64,000 nucleotides of DNA, from contig NZ_JAIUGV010000003.1 in NCBI RefSeq assembly GCF_020164745.1, positions 1 to 64,000 of the forward strand. Reading direction: 5' to 3'. The DNA comes from Mesorhizobium sp. ES1-4 (GTDB taxonomy: Bacteria; Pseudomonadota; Alphaproteobacteria; Rhizobiales; Rhizobiaceae). This document shows, in pieces, positions 1 through 9,156 of the stretch (position 1 is the stretch's first letter; every line of letters begins with the position of its first letter). The notes under the pieces are model-generated. The model had not been told where the DNA came from, made no database searches, and worked only from the letters and a program-made list of their open reading frames with translations. The translations under genes and the position numbers were made by a program.

Positions 1-2
1 GG

Positions 3-704
3 ACCGCGTTTGGCCTGCAGCCGCATCGTGCCGAGACATTCAAGCTTTCCTCCGATCCGCTCTTCGTTGATAAGGTGCAGGACATCGTCGGCCTCTATAT
101 GTCACCACCGGACCGGGCGATCGTGCTATGCGTGGATGAGAAATCGCAAATCCAGGCATTGGATCGCGAGCAGCCGGTTCTGCCTATGGCACCGGGCGTC
201 GCCGAGCGGCGTACTCATACCTATGTTCGCAACGGCACGACTTCTCTGTTCGCCGCGCTCGATGTGGCCACTGGGGCGGTGATAGGTCATTGCTACAAGC
301 GTCACCGGGCCACCGAATTCCTCGACTTCCTGAAGCGGATCGACACCGAAATGCCCAATGGCCCGGACGTGCATCTGGTGATGGACAACTATGCGACCCA
401 CAAGACGCCGAGGATCAAGGCTTGGCTCGCGCGCCGTCCACACTGGCATGTTCACTTCACGCCAACGTCGGCATCCTGGATCAATCAGGTCGAGCGGTGG
501 TTCGCAGAGCTGACGCGAAAGCAGTTGCAGCGCGGCGTACATCGTTCCACCGCAGAACTGGAAGCTGATATCGACGCCTTCATCGAAACCCACAACGAGA
601 ACCCGACCCCATACAAATGGGTCAAATCAGCCGACCAAATCCTCGCGTCGGTCAAGCGCTTCTGCCAGAAGACAATGAACCGAACTTCAGATTCAGGTGA
701 CTAG
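3..704 (+). CDS. IS630 family transposase, cut by left window edge
   Basis: C-terminal catalytic part of an IS630-family (Tc1/mariner-like) DDE transposase, which moves its element into TA target sites. The frame is already open at the window edge, so the helix-turn-helix N-terminus and the left end of the element lie outside. All three catalytic acidic residues can be placed: Asp in CVDEKSQ, Asp in VMDNYATHK and Glu in NQVERWF. The 233 visible residues contain no stop or frameshift. The gene lies on the island side of the tyrosine integrase. The right inverted repeat of the element cannot be assigned because only one end is visible. Confidence 0.9.
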   Translation, partial: TAFGLQPHRAETFKLSSDPLFVDKVQDIVGLYMSPPDRAIVLCVDEKSQIQALDREQPVLPMAPGVAERRTHTYVRNGTTSLFAALDVATGAVIGHCYKRHRATEFLDFLKRIDTEMPNGPDVHLVMDNYATHKTPRIKAWLARRPHWHVHFTPTSASWINQVERWFAELTRKQLQRGVHRSTAELEADIDAFIETHNENPTPYKWVKSADQILASVKRFCQKTMNRTSDSGD

Positions 705-821
705 CCGATAACTCCAGAAACACCACAGGCACTGGTTTGGCTTTAGCCTTGTGAATTTTAGCAGGCACAAACTATTTGCCTACCGATTGCACGCTTGGCG
801 ATAGGGTCGTGGCCGGCCGGG

Positions 822-1274
822 CTAGCCTCGCTGGACGCCGGCAATATTGTTCGGAGGGAAAGGGGCTCTCCGGAAAATGTCGGCGATATGAGCCCCGTGC
901 TGCGCGCGTAACGAGGCGGCCAAGTCAATTGGATGCATGCCTATGGCGCAAAACCATTCCTGACCAGTCATGGCGTACCTTTCCACGATCCGGTTCCAAG
1001 CATCGGGTTGTCGGAACCGGCGATGCAACGCCATGTGAATTGGCCGGCAGATCGGAACCGGCGACCACGGGGCGTAGTAGTTCTCACAATGCGCTTGGAG
1101 GTTTTCCGTGGAGCCCGAGATTGAGCATCGGTCGGGTTTTGCCAACCAGCCATTGGCGACGAAGTGGTGTATGAGTTGCCAGCCGCGAACTCGCTCCTCG
1201 TGAGTGAAGCCGTTGTAGACCGGCATTCGCGGCCACTTCCATTCCGGCAGGCCGCTGAGATCGGAAGCCTTCAT
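822..1274 (-). CDS. hypothetical protein with HNH-like Cys/His pattern, next to integrase
   Basis: A 150-residue protein with no family I can name with confidence. Its centre carries a Cys/His spacing resembling HNH-type zinc-binding nucleases: a Cys in RCSISGS, the LQAHCENYYAP segment, and CRPIHMALHRRF, followed by a Trp. The gene follows the integrase on the same strand with a gap of only a few dozen bases, so the two are probably co-transcribed. An ATG at 1274 is preceded by GGTGG. A TTG at 1298 would add eight residues and is the alternative start. A role in element maintenance or DNA cutting is only suggested by the Cys/His pattern and the location. Confidence 0.55.
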   Translation of the reverse strand: MKASDLSGLPEWKWPRMPVYNGFTHEERVRGWQLIHHFVANGWLAKPDRCSISGSTENLQAHCENYYAPWSPVPICRPIHMALHRRFRQPDAWNRIVERYAMTGQEWFCAIGMHPIDLAASLRAQHGAHIADIFRRAPFPPNNIAGVQRG

Positions 1275-1310
1275 AGCGATTTTTGCCACCAGTTTCAAAA
1301 AGTTCCGCTG

Positions 1311-3002
1311 TTACGATGGACTGACCTCATCGCCCACATAGAGATGCGACAGGTCCAAGCCGGGATACGCAACCGCCTTGATCGCAGTCGCCAACGTGCT
1401 CGGACGCAATCCCTTGCCGTAATCGTCTTCAGTATTTCCCGTCGTCCAGCCGCCTAGCGCACGGACCTTTTCAATCGAGACATCGGCCTCGCGCAACGCA
1501 TCGCGGTAGTTGTGCCGGAACGAGTGGAAGACCTTCTTCGGATCGGTGATGCCGACCTTATCGAGGAACCGAGCGAAGAACTTGGAGAAAGGATCGGAAC
1601 GATAACCCGTCGTGCCGAGGGGAAGTTCCGCAAACAAAGAAGCGTCTGGCTCGCGCTTCGATCTGTGGTCGGCGACGAAAGTGAGCAGGCCCATACGCTT
1701 GAGTTCGGGATGAACGGGGACGAACCGATGACCGGCAGCGGTCTTAACGCGTTTGGTTTCCCCGTCCTCTGATCCCCGGATCAGGATGATGTCTGTGTCG
1801 TCTTGGACTTCAAAATCATCGAGCGTCAGTTGGCAAACTTCGTTTAGCCGCATGCCCGTGTAGAGCGCCATCAGCGGTGCCCAGAAGCGCCCCCTCCGCA
1901 CGATCTTCGTGCCTTCGACGTTGTAACCCGCTTCATCGTCCTTGCAGCCCGTGTAGAGCGGCGCTGAGAAGATTGCTTTGAGGTCTTCATTCGAGAACGG
2001 CAGCCGCTTGTCCTTCGCGCGGATTTTTGTCTTGGCCTGAATAAGCAGCCCGTCCGAAGGGTCTTTAGCCAGCCATTCCTCGCGAACGGCAGCGCGGAAA
2101 AGCGACCCCAATGTTCGCAGATAGTCGTTTGCTGTCTCGGTAGCCAGAACGGGCAGTTCTTTGTCGGCAGCCAGTTGCACCGCTTCGAAGACAGTCGCGT
2201 CCGGAAAGTGCTTAGTGGCGTTGCTCGGCAGCTTTTGCAGAAGGTCGACAAACTCCCGGACGCGAGGCCGGCCGATCTTAGCAATGTCCGTGTCAGCGCC
2301 GAAGAACTCGGTGATTGCCTGCCATTGTGCCGTTCGCTTGAGCTTCGTCTTCTTGCTCATGGGGCTTCGCGTCGTATCGGAACGGACGTGGGCGATAAGT
2401 TTCTTGACGGTGATTTTTGCAACGGGTTTCAAATCTGTGCTCGCGGTCAGCGCCGCAAAATCTGGGTCAGTCGGCAATGCCACCAATGGAAAACTGCGCG
2501 CTATGTCCCGCCGGGCAGCTTCAATTAAGCCCCGCCTGATAAATTCGTCGAGCTTCATCCAGCTATCCGAGCCGGGCCTCAGATTGAGACCCTTCTCCTC
2601 GGCCACCCGCTTCGCTTCCCGATACGACGATACCGCGAGATTTTCAGGGTCCGAAAGCGTTGCAAGCTCTCGCTCGGCGTCGTTGAGCGAGGTCCATGGG
2701 TCTACCCTTTCGGAACGTTGTCTTTCGAAGTCGACGAACCACTGAGCAGCCAGTTGCCATGTCTCGCGATCAGACAGTTCGACGATGGCCTTTGGGGCGA
2801 GGCGGCGGCGAAGGTCTTCCCACTCCGCATCGATCTTCACCTGTTTGATCCGACCAAGTTGTTGGGCCTCTCGGTAATCCGAGGTTTTGAGCGACTCTTT
2901 GATTTCAGTCTTGCCGATGTATGGCCGCAGAGCATCCGGGACGCGCAGCCGAAGCCAATAGACGTTACCGCGAAGCTGAAGATGTGACGCCCGTCTAGGC
3001 AC
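1311..3002 (-). CDS. tyrosine-type site-specific integrase (N-terminal DUF6538-like)
   Basis: Tyrosine recombinase of 563 residues that would integrate and excise the element bordering the tRNA gene. The N-terminus (about residues 8-50: GNVYWLRLRVP, then a KESLKTSDYREA segment) resembles DUF6538, a core-binding region follows, and the catalytic domain fills the last third. Visible catalytic residues are Arg385 (YTGMRLNEV), His493 and Arg496 (HSFRHNYRD), Trp519 in the GGW position that is often His, and Tyr528 (DDYGKG). GTG at 3002 was chosen because AGGA lies seven bases upstream. An in-frame GTG at 3026 adds eight residues. Gene start and tRNA 3' end face each other about 100 bp apart, the usual arrangement for tRNA-targeting integrases. 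Confidence 0.9.
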   Translation of the reverse strand: MPRRASHLQLRGNVYWLRLRVPDALRPYIGKTEIKESLKTSDYREAQQLGRIKQVKIDAEWEDLRRRLAPKAIVELSDRETWQLAAQWFVDFERQRSERVDPWTSLNDAERELATLSDPENLAVSSYREAKRVAEEKGLNLRPGSDSWMKLDEFIRRGLIEAARRDIARSFPLVALPTDPDFAALTASTDLKPVAKITVKKLIAHVRSDTTRSPMSKKTKLKRTAQWQAITEFFGADTDIAKIGRPRVREFVDLLQKLPSNATKHFPDATVFEAVQLAADKELPVLATETANDYLRTLGSLFRAAVREEWLAKDPSDGLLIQAKTKIRAKDKRLPFSNEDLKAIFSAPLYTGCKDDEAGYNVEGTKIVRRGRFWAPLMALYTGMRLNEVCQLTLDDFEVQDDTDIILIRGSEDGETKRVKTAAGHRFVPVHPELKRMGLLTFVADHRSKREPDASLFAELPLGTTGYRSDPFSKFFARFLDKVGITDPKKVFHSFRHNYRDALREADVSIEKVRALGGWTTGNTEDDYGKGLRPSTLATAIKAVAYPGLDLSHLYVGDEVSPS

Positions 3003-3016
3003 GGAATTTCCTGCGC

Positions 3017-3039
3017 TGTGTACCACTGATGTGTACCAC
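3017..3039. repeat. two direct copies of a 10-mer upstream of the integrase
   Basis: TGTGTACCAC occurs at 3017-3026 and again at 3030-3039, a period of 13 bp, between the integrase start and the tRNA. Spaced direct repeats beside an integrase gene are typical of arm-type binding sites for the recombinase. That role is inferred from position only. Confidence 0.6.
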
Positions 3040-3069
3040 CTTGCAGAAGTATGCCCTTGAAATCAAAGG

Positions 3070-3098
3070 TTCTTTAGGGAAATCAACATCCTAAAGAA
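3070..3098 (-). terminator. 9-bp inverted repeat just past the tRNA-Ala 3' end
   Basis: TTCTTTAGG at 3070-3078 and CCTAAAGAA at 3090-3098 form a perfect 9-bp stem around an 11-base loop. Read on the minus strand it begins five bases beyond the tRNA 3' end. It could be the tRNA terminator, although no strong T-run follows, or part of the integrase core-binding region at the attachment site. The sequence alone does not separate these. Confidence 0.5.
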
Positions 3099-3102
3099 TG
3101 AC

Positions 3103-3178
<76 letters not shown>

Positions 3179-3350
3179 ACTCCCGGCAGTCAGCCGGCGC
3201 CGTTTCCGGCGAGATATCGGCGCGGGTTGGAAGACCGCGCCGTTAGTGCAGGCGGCTTCTAACCCCGCCTTTCCCAGATATCAAGCCTTCATCGGCGGCT
3301 TTTTCTTCACAGACCGTGAAAGCCGGCAAACGCTTGCGTTCGAGACCTTG

Positions 3351-3743
3351 TCAGACCTCGTCGTCATCGTCGCCGACGCCGATCATGTCGGAAACGTCGT
3401 CGTCTTCTTCCTCTTCGTCGGCGAGGAACGTGTCGTCCTCGTCGTCGCCGAGATCGACATCATCCTCGTCGTCACCGAGATCTGGAAGATCGTCGCCGCC
3501 CTTGGCCTCGTCATCGGCCTCTTCGAGCGAAACGACCTCGGCGCCCTCTTCGTCCTCGGCGTCCACTTCCTTCTCGGCCACTTCCTCTTCCTCCTCGACG
3601 GCGGCGAGCTTGCCTTCATCGAAATAGGAACGCGGATAGCTCTTGCCGGTATAGGGCGAGACGATCGGGTCCTTGTTCAGGTCGTAGAATTTCCGGCCCG
3701 TTTCAGGGTCGATGCGTTTTGTGCCAAGTTCGGTTTTTGCCAC
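3351..3743 (-). CDS. TIGR02300 family protein (FYDLN motif, acidic tail)
   Basis: Small alphaproteobacterial protein of the TIGR02300 family, function unknown. The N-terminus has the family signature (LGTKRIDPETG, then KFYDLNKDPIVSPYTG). From about residue 45 the protein is almost entirely Glu and Asp, ending DDDDEV. GTG at 3743 gives MAKTELGTK, the usual family N-terminus. An ATG at 3800 would add 19 unrelated residues and is rejected. The total is 130 residues. It is transcribed away from aroA, a neighbourhood common in rhizobia. The acidic tail suggests binding to basic partners or metal, which is not established. Confidence 0.88.
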   Translation of the reverse strand: MAKTELGTKRIDPETGRKFYDLNKDPIVSPYTGKSYPRSYFDEGKLAAVEEEEEVAEKEVDAEDEEGAEVVSLEEADDEAKGGDDLPDLGDDEDDVDLGDDEDDTFLADEEEEDDDVSDMIGVGDDDDEV

Positions 3744-3910
3744 GGCAAGCCTCGTCAATAAAAGAGTGGTCCCCATAACCACAGTTTGCAGCGCTGTCAA
3801 AGCGAAAAGCCGGCGTCACAAAGCCAAGCATTGAAAGGCCTCGCGCCAAGTGACGACAATGGGGATGACCATTTCGCCCCCCCGTGATACGAGACCGCCG
3901 CAACAAATGA

Positions 3911-5308
<1,398 letters not shown>

Positions 5309-5354
5309 CAAGTGGCAATCGCAAACCTTGGAGATTGGCCGGCGACATCCCGTG

Positions 5355-5539
5355 CTTCGTCGTCCTGGGGCGAAGCAAGGAGCGCAGCGACGCGGCGCAG
5401 ACCCCAGGATCCATGCCATGACCTCAACGCGCCGCAACGGTGCAAAATTCTGATCCGCAGCGTTCTTTGGCTGAAGTCATGGCATGGATCCCAGGGTCTT
5501 CGCTCCGCTTCGCGTTCGCTACGCCCTAGGATGACGAAG
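5355..5539. repeat. long interspersed inverted repeat, copy 1
   Basis: Imperfect inverted repeat filling most of the aroA-cmk gap. The left arm starts CTTCGTCGTCCTGGGG and runs through GGATCCATGCCATGAC. The right arm is the near-complement, from GTCATGGCATGGATCC to GGATGACGAAG. A second copy with the same internal sequence lies at 56312-56600, so this is a dispersed, non-coding family rather than a local hairpin. Transcribed, it would fold into a very long stem between aroA and cmk. Confidence 0.8.
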
Positions 5540-5574
5540 TCGCGGGGGCCTGTTTCCATGCCTAAAGCGTCTGC

Positions 5575-6231
5575 ATGCCAATGACACAAATCTTCACCAT
5601 CGCCATCGACGGCCCCGCCGGTGCCGGCAAGGGCACCCTCGCCCGCCGCCTCGCCGATCACTACCGGCTGAACCTGCTCGACACCGGTCTCACCTATCGC
5701 GCCGTTGCTCATGCGTTGCTCCAGGTAGGCCTGCCGCTCGACAATGTCTCGGCGGCGGAAACCGCGGCGCGCCAGGTCGACCTGGCGCGGCTCGACCGCA
5801 CGGTGCTGTCGGCGCATGCGGTTGGAGAGGCTGCTTCGAGGGTCGCGGTTTTCCCGACCGTGCGGCGCATCCTGGTCGAAAAGCAGCGCGACTTCGCCAG
5901 GACGCCGCCGGGCGCGGTGCTTGACGGCCGCGACATCGGCACCGTCGTTTGTCCCGACGCCAACATCAAACTCTACGTGACGGCCAGCGCCGAGGTGCGT
6001 GCGAGGCGCCGGCTGGCCGAGATCGAAAGCATCGGCGGCACCGCCGATTTCGCCGAAATCCTCGCCGACATCCAACGCCGCGACGAGCGCGACATGGGCC
6101 GGGCGGACTCGCCTTTGAAGCCGGCCGCCGACGCGCACTTGCTTGATACCAGCGAAATGGCTATAGAAGCCGCGTTCCTGGCGGCGATGACGATCATTGA
6201 CGACGCCCTCGCCAAAAGAAACAAGGCCTGA
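5575..6231 (+). CDS. cmk: (d)CMP kinase
   Basis: Cytidylate kinase, phosphorylating CMP and dCMP with ATP for nucleotide supply. The P-loop GPAGAGKGT lies near the N-terminus (residues 13-21), followed by [13 protein letters not shown], the [14 protein letters not shown] segment and RRDERDMGR, all typical of the family. Its 218 residues are normal length. The start may be ATG 5575 or ATG 5581, and neither has a clear ribosome-binding site. The gene lies between aroA and rpsA, as in many proteobacteria. Confidence 0.96.
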   Translation: MPMTQIFTIAIDGPAGAGKGTLARRLADHYRLNLLDTGLTYRAVAHALLQVGLPLDNVSAAETAARQVDLARLDRTVLSAHAVGEAASRVAVFPTVRRILVEKQRDFARTPPGAVLDGRDIGTVVCPDANIKLYVTASAEVRARRRLAEIESIGGTADFAEILADIQRRDERDMGRADSPLKPAADAHLLDTSEMAIEAAFLAAMTIIDDALAKRNKA

Positions 6232-6438
6232 TCCGGGTTTTCACGCTGCCGCCGATTGCCGGAAGCAAGGAAAATACCCATATCGGGCACGAACCAGCCT
6301 GCCAGCATTCTTCATGCGCCGGAATTGCCGCTTAAGAAGCGGCCCAGGGCTTTCGCAGCCCGGAACGCCGGCAGGCCAACGCAACGCTAACCCACGGCGC
6401 CCGTCCCGCTCGAAATGCGGGACACTCCAGGAGACACA

Positions 6439-8136
6439 ATGTCAGCTGCAAATCCCACTCGCGATGATTTCGCGAGCCTGCTCGAAGAATCATTCAGCAC
6501 CGGCCACTCCGGCGAAGGTCAGGTCGTCAAGGGCACGATCACCGCGATCGAAAAGGACATGGCCATCATCGACGTCGGCCTCAAGGTCGAAGGCCGCGTG
6601 CCGCTGAAGGAATTCGGCGTCAAGGGCAAGGACACCACCCTCAAGGTCGGTGACACCGTCGAAGTCTATGTCGAGCGTATCGAAAACGCGCTTGGCGAAG
6701 CCATGCTTTCGCGTGAGAAGGCCCGCCGCGAAGAGAGCTGGGTCCGTCTCGAAGAGAAGTTCACCAAGGGTGAGCGCGTCGAAGGCGTCATCTTCAACCA
6801 GGTCAAGGGCGGCTTCACCGTCGACCTCGACGGCGCCGTGGCCTTCCTGCCGCGCAGCCAGGTCGACATCCGCCCGATCCGCGACGTCTCTCCGCTGATG
6901 CACAACCCGCAGCCCTTCGAGATCCTCAAGATGGATCGCCGCCGCGGCAACATCGTGGTGTCGCGCCGCACCGTGCTCGAGGAGAGCCGCGCCGAACAGC
7001 GTTCGGAAATCGTGCAGAACCTCGAAGAAGGCCAGGTGGTCGAAGGCGTCGTCAAGAACATCACCGACTATGGTGCGTTCGTCGACCTCGGCGGCATCGA
7101 CGGCCTGCTGCATGTCACCGACATGGCATGGCGCCGCGTCAACCATCCGACCGAAATCCTCAACATCGGTCAGACGGTCAAGGTGCAGATCATCCGCATC
7201 AACCAGGAAACCCACCGCATCTCGCTCGGCATGAAGCAGCTAGAGAGCGATCCGTGGTCCGAGATCGGCACCAAGTTCCCGATCGGCAAGAAGATCAAGG
7301 GCACCGTCACCAACATCACCGACTACGGCGCGTTCGTCGAGCTGGAGCCGGGCATCGAGGGTCTCATCCACGTTTCGGAAATGTCGTGGACGAAGAAGAA
7401 CGTGCACCCCGGCAAGATCCTGTCGACGACGCAGGAAGTCGACGTTGTGGTGCTCGAGGTCGATCCGGCCAAGCGCCGCATCTCGCTCGGCCTCAAGCAG
7501 ACGCTCGAGAACCCGTGGCAGGCTTTCGCCATGAGCCATCCGGTCGGCAGCCAGGTCGAGGGCGAGGTCAAGAACAAGACCGAGTTCGGCCTGTTCATCG
7601 GCCTCGAGGGCGACGTGGACGGCATGGTCCACCTCTCCGACCTCGACTGGACCCGTCCGGGCGAGCAGGTCATCGAAGAGTACAATCGCGGCGACATGGT
7701 CAAGGCGCAGGTGCTCGACGTCGACATCGACAAGGAGCGCATCTCGCTCGGCATCAAGCAACTGGCCAAGGATACGGTCGGCGAAGCCGCGACGTCAGGC
7801 GAACTGCGCAAGAACGCGGTCGTCACCTGCGAAGTCATCGGCGTCAAGGATGGCGGCCTGGAAGTGCGGCTGGTCGACAGCGGCATCGAGACCTTCATCA
7901 AGCGCTCCGACCTCAGCCGTGACCGCGACGAGCAGCGCCCCGAGCGCTTCACCGTCGGCCAGAAGGTCGACGCCCGCGTCATCGCCTTCGACAAGAAGAC
8001 CCGCAAGCTGCAGGTCTCGATCAAGGCGCTGGAAATCGCCGAGGAGAAGGAAGCCGTCGCACAGTACGGCTCGACCGACTCCGGCGCTTCGCTGGGCGAT
8101 ATCCTCGGTGCCGCGCTGAAGAAGCAGGGCAGCTAA
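6439..8136 (+). CDS. rpsA: 30S ribosomal protein S1
   Basis: Largest small-subunit ribosomal protein, which captures mRNA on the 30S subunit. It has 565 residues with six successive S1 RNA-binding domains starting near residues 30, 115, 200, 285, 370 and 460, including several ITDYGAFV-type core motifs. ATG at 6439 was chosen because AGGAGA lies just upstream. An in-frame ATG at 6415 has no such site. It is followed after about 20 bases by a strong terminator, so it ends the aroA-cmk-rpsA unit. Confidence 0.98.
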   Translation: MSAANPTRDDFASLLEESFSTGHSGEGQVVKGTITAIEKDMAIIDVGLKVEGRVPLKEFGVKGKDTTLKVGDTVEVYVERIENALGEAMLSREKARREESWVRLEEKFTKGERVEGVIFNQVKGGFTVDLDGAVAFLPRSQVDIRPIRDVSPLMHNPQPFEILKMDRRRGNIVVSRRTVLEESRAEQRSEIVQNLEEGQVVEGVVKNITDYGAFVDLGGIDGLLHVTDMAWRRVNHPTEILNIGQTVKVQIIRINQETHRISLGMKQLESDPWSEIGTKFPIGKKIKGTVTNITDYGAFVELEPGIEGLIHVSEMSWTKKNVHPGKILSTTQEVDVVVLEVDPAKRRISLGLKQTLENPWQAFAMSHPVGSQVEGEVKNKTEFGLFIGLEGDVDGMVHLSDLDWTRPGEQVIEEYNRGDMVKAQVLDVDIDKERISLGIKQLAKDTVGEAATSGELRKNAVVTCEVIGVKDGGLEVRLVDSGIETFIKRSDLSRDRDEQRPERFTVGQKVDARVIAFDKKTRKLQVSIKALEIAEEKEAVAQYGSTDSGASLGDILGAALKKQGS

Positions 8137-8156
8137 GCCCTTATATGGCTCAAAAC

Positions 8157-8189
8157 AAAACCCCGCCGGATCGCTCCGGCGGGGTTTTT
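8157..8189 (+). terminator. rho-independent terminator after rpsA, probably bidirectional
   Basis: A 10-bp GC stem (CCCCGCCGGA, 8161-8170, with TCCGGCGGGG, 8175-8184) around a TCGC loop, preceded by AAAA and followed by TTTTT. The A-run on the left makes it work on the minus strand too, where it would end the SDR gene. Confidence 0.93.
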
Positions 8190-8211
8190 CTTTGACGAAT
8201 GCTCTCGAAGC

Positions 8212-8919
8212 TCAGGCCCTGCCGTAGAGCGGCACCAGCGTTCCGCTCATGGCCCGGTTGATTGGCGAGGCGAGATAGGCGATGGCCTCGGCCGCCGCTT
8301 CGAGGCTGACCCATTTGGTGAAATCGGCATCCGGCATGTCGGCGCGGTTTGCCGGCGTGTCGAGCGTCGAGGGGGCCACGGCATTGACCAGGATGCCATT
8401 GGCCTTGAGCTCTTCGGCCATTGCCACCGTCATCGCTGCCACCGCCGCCTTGCTGGCGGTGTAGGCGACCATCCCGGCGCCGCGCCTGGGATCGAGCCCG
8501 GCGCGCGCGGTGACATTGACGATGCGGCCGGCAGAGCCCGACGCCAGCATCGAGCGGATCGCCGCGCGACTGCACAGGAAGGTGGTGCGGGCGTTGGTGT
8601 CCATCATCTCGGCAAAGGACGCCGATTCGATCTTTTCCACCGGTGCCATGGCAAAGCCGCCCGCCAGATGGATCGATCCCCACAGGGCAGGGACCTGAGA
8701 ATAGAAGGCTTCGACCTTGGCGGAGTCCGACAGGTCGACATTGTGCGCCAGCTTCACGTTGTCGTGCGCGGTGAAGGGAAAGTGCGAAGGCGCCGCTGCA
8801 TGCGCGTTCGGCACATGGCAGATCGCGCCCTGTTCCAGCAGTCTTCCGACCACCGCCCCGCCGAGCGCGCCGGTTCCACCGGTCACAACGATATGCCTGC
8901 CTTCAAGTGTTTCCGTCAT
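8212..8919 (-). CDS. SDR family oxidoreductase lacking the usual catalytic Ser
   Basis: Short-chain dehydrogenase/reductase of 235 residues with a Rossmann fold. The cofactor motif is TGGTGALG near residue 14 and the catalytic Tyr/Lys lie in AYTASKAAV. The residue 13 before the Tyr, normally Ser, is Ala within NVTARAG, as in dihydropteridine reductase. This may mean altered chemistry or compensation by the nearby Thr. The substrate is unknown. It lies downstream of the ThDP enzyme gene on the same strand but 237 bp away, so operon membership is uncertain. Confidence 0.85.
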   Translation of the reverse strand: MTETLEGRHIVVTGGTGALGGAVVGRLLEQGAICHVPNAHAAAPSHFPFTAHDNVKLAHNVDLSDSAKVEAFYSQVPALWGSIHLAGGFAMAPVEKIESASFAEMMDTNARTTFLCSRAAIRSMLASGSAGRIVNVTARAGLDPRRGAGMVAYTASKAAVAAMTVAMAEELKANGILVNAVAPSTLDTPANRADMPDADFTKWVSLEAAAEAIAYLASPINRAMSGTLVPLYGRA

Positions 8920-9156
8920 CCTGGACCGCTCCTGTCATTCTTATGATTTTTGTCGTTCGTTAGCCGCGTCGACGCAAAGCGTCGCGCCTTTCAGCCGCTC
9001 ACTCAACCGATATCTCGACATGGCAGCCGTCACGTCTTTGCATGCGTCATGACACCGTCGAATTGGCGAGCCGCCCGGAAGCGGCTCATGCCTTGCAAGA
9101 ACCAAGCCGGCGAATGGCCGACTTCCACTCGGGGAGCCAAGGCCGGCACGGAAGGT

